Assembly (NCBI GenBank): GCA_963832355.1
Contig: CAWHTX010000014.1
Coordinates: forward strand, 434,001 to 498,000
Reading direction: 5' to 3'
Length of the DNA stretch: 64,000 nt
Source: DATFVA01 sp963832355
Lineage (GTDB): Bacteria; Bacteroidota; Ignavibacteria; Ignavibacteriales; Ignavibacteriaceae
Each line of letters begins with the position of its first letter. The first letter of the stretch is position 1. Under the pieces are notes generated by a model. It saw nothing but the letters and a program-made list of their open reading frames with translations, was not told the origin of the DNA and made no database searches. The position numbers and the translations under genes are program-made. This document shows positions 9,131 to 17,529 of this stretch, piece by piece.

Positions 9131-9807
9131 TGATGAATAAAAACCTTGATTATGGACTGATTGGGTACAAGGGAAGACTTGGAAATGAAGTAAAAAAATT
9201 ATTCACTGAGAAGGGTTACAACCTGGTATATACCATGGATATCGATGGAGAGAATACTACTTCAGTCCCGAAAGTAATAATTGACTGTTCTTTACCTGAG
9301 GCACTTGAAACAAATATCTCAACAGCTAAAAAATTCAACTCACCTTTTATAATTGCTGTAACCGGATTATCAGACTCACAGATGGGATCATTAAAAGAAT
9401 TGTCACAAAAAGTACCCGTTGTACAGAGTTATAATTTTTCTTTGGGCATACAGGTTTTACTTAACCTTACAAAAACAGCCTCAGCTTTATTAAATGACTG
9501 GGATGTGGAAATCAGCGAGACGCATCACAGGAATAAAAAAGATAAACCTTCGGGCACTGCAAAGATGATAAAGAACCTCTTTGAAGGGAAGGATATCAAC
9601 GTATCATCACTAAGACTTGGAGGAATCCCCGGCGATCATTCCGTTGAATTTGGCGGTTTGGGAGAAACTCTAAAGATTTCACATCATGCCATATCAAGGA
9701 GAACATTCGCTGAAGGTATACTTAAATCTGCGGAATTTATAATTGATAAGAAAAATGGCTTTTATTCTTTCACCGATGTGGTATTCGGTGAATCCGGTAA
9801 AGTTTAA
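9130..9807 (+). CDS. dapB: 4-hydroxy-tetrahydrodipicolinate reductase
   Basis: A 225-residue protein, somewhat shorter than the ~270 residues of E. coli DapB and closer to short-form enzymes. It shows the dinucleotide-binding G-x-x-G-x-x-G (GLIGYKGRLG) and the substrate/catalytic signature SETHHRNKKDKPSGTA. It reduces the DapA product with NAD(P)H. Two adjacent ATGs (9130 and 9133) are possible starts; the first overlaps the dapA stop by one base. The C-terminal SHHAISRRTFAEGIL matches the family's conserved end. Confidence 0.95.
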   Translation: MMNKNLDYGLIGYKGRLGNEVKKLFTEKGYNLVYTMDIDGENTTSVPKVIIDCSLPEALETNISTAKKFNSPFIIAVTGLSDSQMGSLKELSQKVPVVQSYNFSLGIQVLLNLTKTASALLNDWDVEISETHHRNKKDKPSGTAKMIKNLFEGKDINVSSLRLGGIPGDHSVEFGGLGETLKISHHAISRRTFAEGILKSAEFIIDKKNGFYSFTDVVFGESGKV

Positions 9808-9822
9808 AGAACGAGGTCTAAA

Positions 9823-10521
9823 TTGGATTCATATGAAGTTATAAACTATATCTCTAATGCCGTAAAGAAAACTCCGGCAAAAATATACCTCCAGGGAAAT
9901 CTTGACAAGATAGACTTTGGCAATCTCGATTTCTACGGTTCGGATAAATCGGGAATACTTTTTTGTGAACAAAAAGAGTTTGATGAATTTCTGAAAAAAA
10001 ACGAAAAGCACATCAGCAAGCACAGAACTGAAATAGATAGGAGAAATTCTGCAATACCCCTGGCGGATCTAACTAAATACAACTGCCGTATTGAGCCGGG
10101 TGCAGTAATACGCGATCTGGTAGAAATTGGTGATCAGTGTGTTATTATGATGGGTGCAGTCCTGAACATCGGGGCCGTTATCGGTAAAAAAACAATGATT
10201 GACATGAACGTAGTTGTTGGAGGAAGAGCTGTAGTGGGTGATAACTGCCATATAGGTGCGGGTACAGTACTCGCCGGTGTGATTGAGCCGCCGAGTGCAG
10301 ATCCTGTTGTAATTGAGGATGATGTTCTGCTGGGTGCAAATGTTGTTGTACTTGAGGGCGTCAGGGTAGGTAAAGGTTCAGTAGTAGCTGCAGGTTCAGT
10401 TGTTGTAAAAGATGTTGAGCCCTATACGGTAGTTGCCGGTGTACCCGCGAAGGTCATCAAAAAAGTGGATGAAAAAACAAAAAGTAAAACCCAGCTTATG
10501 GAAACTCTGAGGAATCTCTGA
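9823..10521 (+). CDS. dapH: 2,3,4,5-tetrahydropyridine-2,6-dicarboxylate N-acetyltransferase
   Basis: A 232-residue left-handed beta-helix acyltransferase. The N-terminal ~90 residues are the DapH-specific domain. Hexapeptide repeats follow from about residue 90 (CRIEPGAVIRD, VIMMGAVLNIGAVIG, MIDMNVVVGGRAVVG), with the family loop LAGVIEPPSADPV and a C-terminal VVAGVPAKVIK. This pattern fits the acetyl (Bacillus/Staphylococcus-type) enzyme, not the succinyl DapD. The start is a TTG at 9823, supported by GAGG at 9813-9816 with six bases of spacing. lysC begins on the last base of its stop codon. Confidence 0.92.
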   Translation: MDSYEVINYISNAVKKTPAKIYLQGNLDKIDFGNLDFYGSDKSGILFCEQKEFDEFLKKNEKHISKHRTEIDRRNSAIPLADLTKYNCRIEPGAVIRDLVEIGDQCVIMMGAVLNIGAVIGKKTMIDMNVVVGGRAVVGDNCHIGAGTVLAGVIEPPSADPVVIEDDVLLGANVVVLEGVRVGKGSVVAAGSVVVKDVEPYTVVAGVPAKVIKKVDEKTKSKTQLMETLRNL

Positions 10522-11717
10522 TGCCTGTTATTGTACAAAAATACGGCGGGAGCAGCGTAGCAGATGCAGACAAGATCAAAAAGATTGCATCACTGATCGC
10601 ATCTGTAAAAAAGAATGGGAACGATGTGGTTGCTGTTGTTTCGGCAATGGGGAAAACTACTAACCAGCTTATTGAAATGGCTAAGTCATTGTCATCCGAC
10701 CCTGAGAAAAGAGAGCTTGATATGCTGCTGAGTACAGGGGAAAGGATTACCATGGCCTTGCTGTGTATTGCTTTGAATGATCTTGGTATAAAAGCAATTT
10801 CATTAACCGGTTCTCAATCAGGTATAATAACAAACGACCGGTACAATGATGCGCGCGTAATTGAAGTAAGGCCCTTTCGTGTCCAGGATGAACTTGCAAA
10901 AGGGCAGGTAGTAGTGATAGGAGGATTCCAGGGAGTAAGTTACAAAAGAGATATTACTACACTTGGACGAGGCGGATCAGATACTTCAGCCGTTGCGCTT
11001 GCAGCGGCATTAAATGCTGAAAGGTGTGAAATTTATTCTGATGTGGATGGGGTATACACCGCAGATCCAAATCTGATCCGAGAAGCAAAACATCTGCCCG
11101 AAATGTCATTTCAGCAGCTCCAGGAAATGTCAGAAGCCGGTGCAAAAGTACTTAATGCACAGGCAGTCCAGTTTGCCAAAGAAGCAAAAATTGCAATCTA
11201 CGCCAGAAGCACCTTTAATCCCGGCCGGGAAACAATAATAAGAGAAGCTCAGCCGTCGGACAAAACAGCGGTTATTGCGGTTGTACATGAGACGGATATC
11301 ATCAGAGTTTTACTCGAGAACGAAAGCATTACGGAATTACTGGAGTTCCTGGAATCTCGCGGAGTGCCGATAAAAGAATTAAATTACATCCAGGCGGATA
11401 ATGTCAGCTTCAGAACTTCATTCGTCATTTCCAGGAAAAATATTCACTCGTGGAAGAAAACCGAAGAAGATCTTAGAGCAATGTTCGAAGATCAAATAAT
11501 AATTGACGACAGTCTTGGAGCTGTTTCAATAATAGGAGAAGGATTCAACAGGGATAATAAAATAGTTACAGGAACTCTGGCTGTTTTGGCAGGGAATGAT
11601 ATCGGTCTTTACGGTGCCGCTACTACTTCATTCAGACTATCAGTCTTGATCAGGAAGGAACTGGTCGAGAAGGCTGCAGGTCTGCTTCACAGTTTCTGGA
11701 TTGAAGCAGCAAACTGA
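10521..11717 (+). CDS. lysC: Aspartate kinase
   Basis: A 398-residue aspartokinase, the gateway to the aspartate family of amino acids. The N-terminus KYGGSSVADADKI is the ATP/aspartate-site signature, with STGER near residue 72, FQG and GRGGSDTSAVALA near 150, and SDVDGVYTADP near 175. The C-terminal ~130 residues are ACT-type regulatory domains (ETDIIRVLLE, GAVSIIGEGF), so feedback control by lysine and/or threonine is likely. It overlaps dapH by one base and closes the dap operon, tying the entry step to the lysine branch. Confidence 0.95.
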   Translation: MPVIVQKYGGSSVADADKIKKIASLIASVKKNGNDVVAVVSAMGKTTNQLIEMAKSLSSDPEKRELDMLLSTGERITMALLCIALNDLGIKAISLTGSQSGIITNDRYNDARVIEVRPFRVQDELAKGQVVVIGGFQGVSYKRDITTLGRGGSDTSAVALAAALNAERCEIYSDVDGVYTADPNLIREAKHLPEMSFQQLQEMSEAGAKVLNAQAVQFAKEAKIAIYARSTFNPGRETIIREAQPSDKTAVIAVVHETDIIRVLLENESITELLEFLESRGVPIKELNYIQADNVSFRTSFVISRKNIHSWKKTEEDLRAMFEDQIIIDDSLGAVSIIGEGFNRDNKIVTGTLAVLAGNDIGLYGAATTSFRLSVLIRKELVEKAAGLLHSFWIEAAN

Positions 11718-11820
11718 TTTTACGGGGACTCATATTTTTGGCATTTTTTACCTAAATTTATTCTCTTAAAAAATCATTTAAATAATTCTGAATATTCTAA
11801 TCCTGATTAATAATAAAACA

Positions 11821-14262
11821 ATGAAAACAAAAATTACTCTTATACTGTTATTTTTAATTATAACCCCTTTATACGTATGTGCACAACCGCGTCAGCAAAG
11901 TGTTGGAATGAATAGGGGTGGTGTAGTTACCGGAACTGTGATCGATTCTGTTTCAAAAGCTCCTATCGAGTATGCTAATATTGTTCTATTATCAATAAAA
12001 GATACAAGCGTAATTACTGGTACGGTTACCGGATCGAAGGGAAATTTTACTATTCAGAAAATACCTTTCGGCAGATATTTTCTTGATGTACGGTTCATCG
12101 GTTTTAAAGACCGGAGATTTACAATAGAATTATCCCCCCAAAGAAATAATATCGACATTGGTACTGTTAAACTTAAATCAACAGCTGTTAACCTTGAAAA
12201 TGTAGTAGTTGAGGGAGCAAGAAATCCCGTTACGTATCAGATAGATAAGAAAGTTATTGATGTTGACCAGCTCGGGACAACAATTTCCGGAAATGCAGCC
12301 GAGGTGCTGGAGAATGTCCCTTCCGTCAGCGTCGATATTGAGGGTAATGTAAGTCTGCGCGGAAGTACAAATTTTACAGTACTCATCGATGGTAAACCAT
12401 CAGTAATGGAAGCCCAGGATATTCTTCAGCAAATTCCCGCAACCTCTATCCAGTCAATTGAGATCATCACAAATCCTTCGGCCAAATATGATCCTGAAGG
12501 AACCGCCGGCATCATAAATATAATTATGAAGAAAAGGCAGAACCTTGGTTTAAGTGGTGTGGTAAATGCCAATGCAGGTTTTCATGATAAGTACGGGGGC
12601 GACTTCCTTTTTGAGTATAAAACAAGTTCAGTTAATTATAACTTCGGTCTTGATTACAACCGCAGAATATACCCCGGCACCAGGAGGCAGGAAAACATAT
12701 ACACGCGTCCCTCAGGCTCGAGCTATCTTAATTCGGATGGTTCAATGGAATGGGGAAGAACATCTTATGGAATAAGAGGAGGACTGGATTTTAATCTCAA
12801 TGAAAACAATACGCTCAGTTTCGGAGGACGCTATGGGAACGGTGAGCACCAGCGAAATTCCAGTCTTGCATATACTGAATGGTCAGATAACAGTACCGGT
12901 ATCGATAGATACCGCAGTTTAATCAATAGTAAAAGAGAGGGACAGTATTTCGCACTGAATTCAAATTATCAGCATAAATTTGAAAAAGAAGGTCACGAGC
13001 TTTCTGCTGAACTATTTTATGGTCACCACAGCGGAGATGAAAATTCCCTCACAACAAGTATTAATGCGGGAGTAATTACAGACGGTACCAGAACCACTGA
13101 GAGCGGTCCGGAAAACGAATTCAGGGGAAAGCTTGATTATGTGCTTCCATTTGGAGAAAAAAATAAGTTTGAAGCCGGCTACCAGGGAGAATCGGAGCTT
13201 TCCACAGATATAAACGGCCTATACACATATGATTCAACTTCTGCCAATTTTATATTTGAGCCATTATTCAGTCATACAAATAAATACAACAGAGCCAGGC
13301 AGGCGATATATTCAATTTATTCAGATGAATTCGGGGATTTCGGCATCCAGGGTGGACTTCGCGGTGAATATACTTACCAGACAACTGATGTGAAGGAGGA
13401 AAATAAGTTTTTTAAGATCGACAGGTGGGACTTTTTCCCGACCCTGCACAGTTCCTATAAATTCGGCAGCGGCTCGCAGCTTATGGCAAGTTACACACGG
13501 AGAATTGACAGACCCCGCGGCTGGTTCCTTGAACCATTTATTTCCTGGGTGGATGCAAATAATGTCAGGAAAGGTAATCCCGCGCTTGAACCGGAATTTA
13601 TTGATTCTTATGATGCCGGTATCCAGACGTTTTTGGGCAAAGTTAATTTTTCGACCGATGTTTACTACCGGGTTACACAGAACAAGATTGAACATGTTCG
13701 CTCTGTATATTCTGATGCTGAGAATGTTACACTAACTACCTTCGAAAACATTGGCAAAGATTTCTCCCTGGGAACCGAATTTATGCTCATATATGATCCT
13801 CTTGAGTTCTGGGATATGAACCTTATGGGAAACTTGTACGATTACCGTGTAACCGGCAGCCTGTACGGTGAATCATTTGACCGCAAAAGCTTTAACTGGA
13901 ATTTAAGGATGAATAACGTATTCCGCATATCGGGATCAACTTCATTCCAGGTGAATGGAAGGTATAATAGTCCTTCTGTTTCATCACAGGGAAGATCAGA
14001 AGGTTTTTTCTCCGCGGATCTGGCGGTAAAACAGGAGTTCATGGATAAACAGCTTTCTCTGACACTGCAGGTCAGGGACGTGCTTGGTACGGCAAAACAT
14101 GAATTCACTTCTACTACACCCGATCTGTACTCATATATGTACTTCAACAGGGAATCACCTGTTGTCATGCTCAATATTAAATTCAATTTTAATAATTATA
14201 AGCAGAAGAACAGGGGAGAACAGCCTGATAATGGAATGGATCAGGGCCCGGAAGAATTTTAG
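11821..14262 (+). CDS. TonB-dependent outer-membrane receptor family protein
   Basis: An 813-residue outer-membrane protein. Residues 1-21 are a signal peptide. Residues about 36-110 form a carboxypeptidase-regulatory-like domain (GTVIDSVSKAPIEYANI). About 125-235 is the plug domain (VDIEGNVSLRGSTNFTVLIDG, NPSAKYDPEGTAGIINI). The remainder is a 22-strand-type barrel of the outer-membrane beta-barrel family 3 style, with RIDRPRGWFLEPFISWVDANN (family signature) and an acidic tail. The ligand is unknown. It lies between lysC and the deacetylase on the same strand, with no visible ribosome site and no partner SusD. Confidence 0.9.
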   Translation: MKTKITLILLFLIITPLYVCAQPRQQSVGMNRGGVVTGTVIDSVSKAPIEYANIVLLSIKDTSVITGTVTGSKGNFTIQKIPFGRYFLDVRFIGFKDRRFTIELSPQRNNIDIGTVKLKSTAVNLENVVVEGARNPVTYQIDKKVIDVDQLGTTISGNAAEVLENVPSVSVDIEGNVSLRGSTNFTVLIDGKPSVMEAQDILQQIPATSIQSIEIITNPSAKYDPEGTAGIINIIMKKRQNLGLSGVVNANAGFHDKYGGDFLFEYKTSSVNYNFGLDYNRRIYPGTRRQENIYTRPSGSSYLNSDGSMEWGRTSYGIRGGLDFNLNENNTLSFGGRYGNGEHQRNSSLAYTEWSDNSTGIDRYRSLINSKREGQYFALNSNYQHKFEKEGHELSAELFYGHHSGDENSLTTSINAGVITDGTRTTESGPENEFRGKLDYVLPFGEKNKFEAGYQGESELSTDINGLYTYDSTSANFIFEPLFSHTNKYNRARQAIYSIYSDEFGDFGIQGGLRGEYTYQTTDVKEENKFFKIDRWDFFPTLHSSYKFGSGSQLMASYTRRIDRPRGWFLEPFISWVDANNVRKGNPALEPEFIDSYDAGIQTFLGKVNFSTDVYYRVTQNKIEHVRSVYSDAENVTLTTFENIGKDFSLGTEFMLIYDPLEFWDMNLMGNLYDYRVTGSLYGESFDRKSFNWNLRMNNVFRISGSTSFQVNGRYNSPSVSSQGRSEGFFSADLAVKQEFMDKQLSLTLQVRDVLGTAKHEFTSTTPDLYSYMYFNRESPVVMLNIKFNFNNYKQKNRGEQPDNGMDQGPEEF

Positions 14263-14302
14263 AATTTCAATAAATTACATTTAACGGAACCATAAAACAG
14301 AT

Positions 14303-15421
14303 ATGAGCAGCATTTCGCCGGTTGAACTCAGACATAAACTTCATATGAATCCTGAGATTGCCTACCAGGAGTATAAAACCACTGAAACAATCATTAATTC
14401 TGTAAAGGCGCTAGAAGGATCTGAAGTGCTTAAAATTCATACTCCTTTTACAACCGGTGTGCTTTTCGAATATAAAGTTAATGATGACCCCTTTCTGCTT
14501 TTCAGGGCTGATATAGATGCTCTTCCGATAAAAGAAGCGAACGATATTGAGTTTAAATCTACTAATAATTATATGCACGCCTGCGGCCATGATATACATA
14601 CATCAATATTATACGCCGTAATCGTGGATGTTTTAAAGGAAAAACCTGCGCAAAATATTCTTTTCCTTTTTCAGCCCGCAGAGGAAAGCGGCGGGGGAGC
14701 AATGAAATTTTACGATACAGGAATTTTTAAGGGGTACAACATCAGGAATGCATTTGCACTGCATGTTACGGATGAATATACACTGGGTACAGTAGCGTCA
14801 ACACCCGGGGTTTTGTTCGCATCGGCGCTCGAGATAGATATTGAATTTGTTGGAGAGAGTTCACACGTTGCATTCCCCTATGAGGGGAGAAATGCATTTA
14901 ATGCATTGAGAACATTTCTTGATTCCGTTGATAAAATACCCAGGAATGTAACTGAACCTTTCCTTTTTGGAATAGGTAAAATAGAAGCGGGTTTCGTAAG
15001 AAATATCGCACCGGGCAGAGCAAGACTGGAAGGATCAATCAGAGGATTGAAAAAAGAAAAGGTGATGGACTTTGCAGATTCTCTGCGTAAAATTCTTGAG
15101 GGGATAAAAACTGTTACCGGAGTTAACTATATTATTACAAAAGGAGCGCATTATCCTGAAGTATCAGTAAATGAAGAAATTTATTTTAAAATGGAAAATA
15201 TTCTTGGGGATAAATTCAGATTTATTAACTGCGGCTATAAAATGACAGGTGAGGATTTTGGATTCTTTTCCGGTAAGTATCCTTCGTTTATGTTCTGGCT
15301 CGGAACATCGGAAGGGGAACGATACGGACTTCATAACCCGAAGTTCCTGCCTTCCGATAAAACTATAGATCATGGCAGATCGGTTTTCAGGCAAATCCTT
15401 GACAATATCAAAAATTCTTAA
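14303..15421 (+). CDS. dapL: M20 family amidohydrolase, probable N-acetyl-diaminopimelate deacetylase
   Basis: A 372-residue M20D-type metallohydrolase. Metal-site motifs are visible: HACGHDIHTSI near residue 92 (with the M20D Cys), QPAEESGGGA near 127, ALHVTDEYTLGT near 152 and GEDFGFF near 315. The family includes hippurate and indole-amino-acid hydrolases and N-acetyl-L,L-diaminopimelate deacetylase. The third is preferred because the DapH acetyltransferase gene is 3.8 kb upstream on the same strand and this reaction completes the acetyl branch. The specific substrate is inferred. The 3' end overlaps the convergent gene at 15418 by four bases. Confidence 0.75.
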   Translation: MSSISPVELRHKLHMNPEIAYQEYKTTETIINSVKALEGSEVLKIHTPFTTGVLFEYKVNDDPFLLFRADIDALPIKEANDIEFKSTNNYMHACGHDIHTSILYAVIVDVLKEKPAQNILFLFQPAEESGGGAMKFYDTGIFKGYNIRNAFALHVTDEYTLGTVASTPGVLFASALEIDIEFVGESSHVAFPYEGRNAFNALRTFLDSVDKIPRNVTEPFLFGIGKIEAGFVRNIAPGRARLEGSIRGLKKEKVMDFADSLRKILEGIKTVTGVNYIITKGAHYPEVSVNEEIYFKMENILGDKFRFINCGYKMTGEDFGFFSGKYPSFMFWLGTSEGERYGLHNPKFLPSDKTIDHGRSVFRQILDNIKNS

Positions 15422-16131
15422 CTTAACTTAAAAACAACCGGAATTACCACCTTAACCTTAACCGGCTTACCGTTCACTATCCCCGGTGTAAAAGTGGTTT
15501 TCTGTATTGCGGCTTCAGCAGCATTATCCAGTAATTCTCCCGCACTTTTAATAACAGAAGTTTTAACAACCTTCCCGCTTTCATCTATATATACCTGCAG
15601 GAATACCTTCCCTTCGGTTCCTTTCTGTTTTGCCTTTTCGGGATATACAATATTTTTTGCCAGTGCCTGTATCCCGCCGACAGGCTGGGGCATAGTATCG
15701 GCGGTCAGTTTATAATCACTTTCATCTATATTTATGCGGCCGGGTACATTATAATACCAGGTATACTGTGATTTTACAGCTTCATTGTTATTCTTACCAG
15801 GCGCAAATTTCCATCCGCTTACCTCCTCTGCAACAAGATTCGAGTATTCCTGTCCCGGTGTTATTACAGGCAGGATCTTCTCAACTTTACCATTTTCACC
15901 GAGCAGGAAACGGTACTCCAGACTGATTTTATCCTGTGAATTCCTTTCCATTTCTTTTTGAATATCTGTCTCAAGCCTTTTCTCGTCACCCTCTATCAGC
16001 TGCGGAGGCTTGTCGATATTATTGGATGTAAAATATATGGAATTGTAATCAGGAATGATCTCCACACTGTTTTTCTTCTGACACCCCGTAAATATCAATA
16101 TTCCCAGGAATAATATAAAAAGGCGTTTCAT
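15418..16131 (-). CDS. Lipoprotein with TonB C-terminal domain
   Basis: A 237-residue protein with a lipobox (LILFGILIFTGC-type, Cys near residue 17). Residues about 145-237 are a TonB C-terminal domain (GGIQALAKNIVYPEKAKQKGTEGKVFLQVYI...PGIVNGKPVKVKVVIPVVF). The normal TonB inner-membrane helix and proline-rich spacer are missing, so ordinary ExbBD-coupled energy transduction is unlikely. GAGG stands seven bases before the ATG. It is the last gene of a minus-strand unit with an ECF sigma factor and an anti-sigma-like protein, with 9-bp gaps. Confidence 0.82.
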   Translation of the reverse strand: MKRLFILFLGILIFTGCQKKNSVEIIPDYNSIYFTSNNIDKPPQLIEGDEKRLETDIQKEMERNSQDKISLEYRFLLGENGKVEKILPVITPGQEYSNLVAEEVSGWKFAPGKNNNEAVKSQYTWYYNVPGRINIDESDYKLTADTMPQPVGGIQALAKNIVYPEKAKQKGTEGKVFLQVYIDESGKVVKTSVIKSAGELLDNAAEAAIQKTTFTPGIVNGKPVKVKVVIPVVFKLS

Positions 16132-16140
16132 TTGTTTACC

Positions 16141-16599
16141 TCATATTTTAGGTTTTACAATTATTTCATTCGAATAACGGGCATGAACTTCAGCAGCAGG
16201 GTAACTATTGTATAATGCTTCGATCATTTGATTCTGTTTCTTCATCTGATCCATGGCGGAATTAAATTCATTTCTGTAATCGGATACCTGTCCCAGCAGG
16301 AAGAGGGAAATGATCAGAAGGATTATTGAAATACCTGCAGAAAAATATCCAGTTATTCTTGCGCCGCGTGAAATCCGGCGGGCAGACTTTCTGTTTACAC
16401 TACTAAGAATGTTTTGTTCGAGAGATGAAGGGAGATTCACAGCAGAATGCCTGGTCTGTTTATTTATAAGATTAACCTTTCTAAGGTAATCCCTTGCATC
16501 AGGATCTACCGCCAGTTGTTCAAATAATATATCTTCATCGCTCCGGTTTAATTCACCGTCGATATATGAATCAATCATTAAAAATATTCTATCATTCAT
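16141..16599 (-). CDS. Anti-sigma-factor-like membrane protein
   Basis: A 152-residue protein. The first ~60 residues (DSYIDGELNRSDEDILFEQLAVDPDARDYLRK) have the form of an anti-sigma N-terminal domain, and a single transmembrane helix lies at about 83-105 (YFSAGISIILLIISLFLLG). A short periplasmic tail contains a coiled-coil-like stretch (NEFNSAMDQMKKQNQMIEAL). No HxxxCxxC zinc motif is present, so it is not a ZAS-type protein. Its place between an ECF sigma factor and a TonB-domain lipoprotein supports the assignment; binding to the sigma factor is inferred. Confidence 0.72.
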   Translation of the reverse strand: MNDRIFLMIDSYIDGELNRSDEDILFEQLAVDPDARDYLRKVNLINKQTRHSAVNLPSSLEQNILSSVNRKSARRISRGARITGYFSAGISIILLIISLFLLGQVSDYRNEFNSAMDQMKKQNQMIEALYNSYPAAEVHARYSNEIIVKPKI

Positions 16600-16608
16600 A
16601 GCTGCTTC

Positions 16609-17124
16609 TCAATTTATGATTCTGGAGATTCTGTCAATTATTTTTTTTCTGACTTTATGAAGTCTGCTTTTAACTAGCTCGACATCAATATCCATCATTT
16701 CTGCTATTTCTTTGTAGGATAACCCGCCGTATTCTTTTAACAGAAAAACTTCCTTCTGCTCCGGTGGAATGAACATAAGCTCATCATGAAGATGATCGCG
16801 GATATCCTTCAACTCAAGCTGATCTTCCAGCGATTCTCCCGAGCTTAATTCTACATTGTCAATATCTTCCGGGTTGAACTTATCCATGTGGATCTTCTTT
16901 TTCCGGTAATACTGATAAATTTCATTTCGGGCAGTGGTAAAAAGCCAGATCTCGGCCCGGGAGGAGGAATTAAGCGTGTTGATGGATTCAAAAAATTTCA
17001 GGTAAACATCCTGGACGATATCTTCACTCATCATCCTGTCGTACGTCATTCTCAGCACATAATTGTATATCTTTTTCTTCGTGCTGTGAAAAATATTCAG
17101 GAAAAGATCAGTTTTATAATCCAA
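16609..17124 (-). CDS. ECF-type RNA polymerase sigma factor
   Basis: A 171-residue sigma-70 family protein with the two ECF regions. Region 2 (YNYVLRMTYDRMMSEDIVQDVYLKFFESI) covers about residues 18-50, and region 4 (LMFIPPEQKEVFLLKEYGGLSYKEIAEMMDIDVELVKSRLHKVRKKI) covers about 110-165. The start is a TTG at 17124, supported by AGAGAGG at 17133-17139. The next gene, an anti-sigma-like membrane protein, begins 9 bp after the stop. The controlled regulon is unknown; the co-transcribed TonB-domain lipoprotein suggests an envelope role. Confidence 0.93.
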   Translation of the reverse strand: MDYKTDLFLNIFHSTKKKIYNYVLRMTYDRMMSEDIVQDVYLKFFESINTLNSSSRAEIWLFTTARNEIYQYYRKKKIHMDKFNPEDIDNVELSSGESLEDQLELKDIRDHLHDELMFIPPEQKEVFLLKEYGGLSYKEIAEMMDIDVELVKSRLHKVRKKIIDRISRIIN

Positions 17125-17344
17125 GCTTTTATCCTCTCTAAAGGTAAAGATGCTTTAAAGGGAAAAATGTTTCCCTGTATTATAAAAATTTATGCCTTCC
17201 AATAGCAATAAGGAACAGCTTGTGGGGTTAAACGGGAGCTTTAAAATAATTTATAAGTACAGTCATGAAACCACTTTTACTCAGTATCCGGATGGATAGA
17301 CATTTCAACCAGCTAAAATTATTTTCTGTTTCTATCATTTTTTA

Positions 17345-17376
17345 TTTGACAAGCCGGAATTTTTAGTTTAACTTTG
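17345..17376 (+). promoter_or_regulatory. Bacteroidota-type promoter of the beta-glucan locus
   Basis: TTTG at 17345-17348 and TAACTTTG at 17369-17376 are 20 bases apart. This matches the Bacteroidota consensus (-33 TTTG, -7 TAnnTTTG). It lies 154 bp before the first gene of the locus. The rest of the 17125-17529 gap shows no gene. Confidence 0.7.
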
Positions 17377-17395
17377 TTCGGAAGTCGAACAAAGT
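17371..17395. promoter_or_regulatory. Palindromic operator overlapping the promoter
   Basis: ACTTTGTTCG (17371-17380) and CGAACAAAGT (17386-17395) are exact 10-bp reverse complements around GAAGT. The left arm covers the -7 element and the presumed transcription start, so a bound protein would block initiation. The ROK-family repressor at 22676 in the same locus is the natural candidate. ROK/XylR-type operators are often A/T-rich with TTTGTT/AACAAA arms; the pairing is inferred. Confidence 0.65.
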
Positions 17396-17529
17396 AAATA
17401 ACCAGTCCTATTTCTTCAAAAACAATCAATTTCTCAAATATCTTGCATATGACGGAATCGAAACATAATAATTTTCTGATTTTATCCGCGTTTTCTATCT
17501 GAACTTAACATTGTCTTTAGGAGGTTAGC

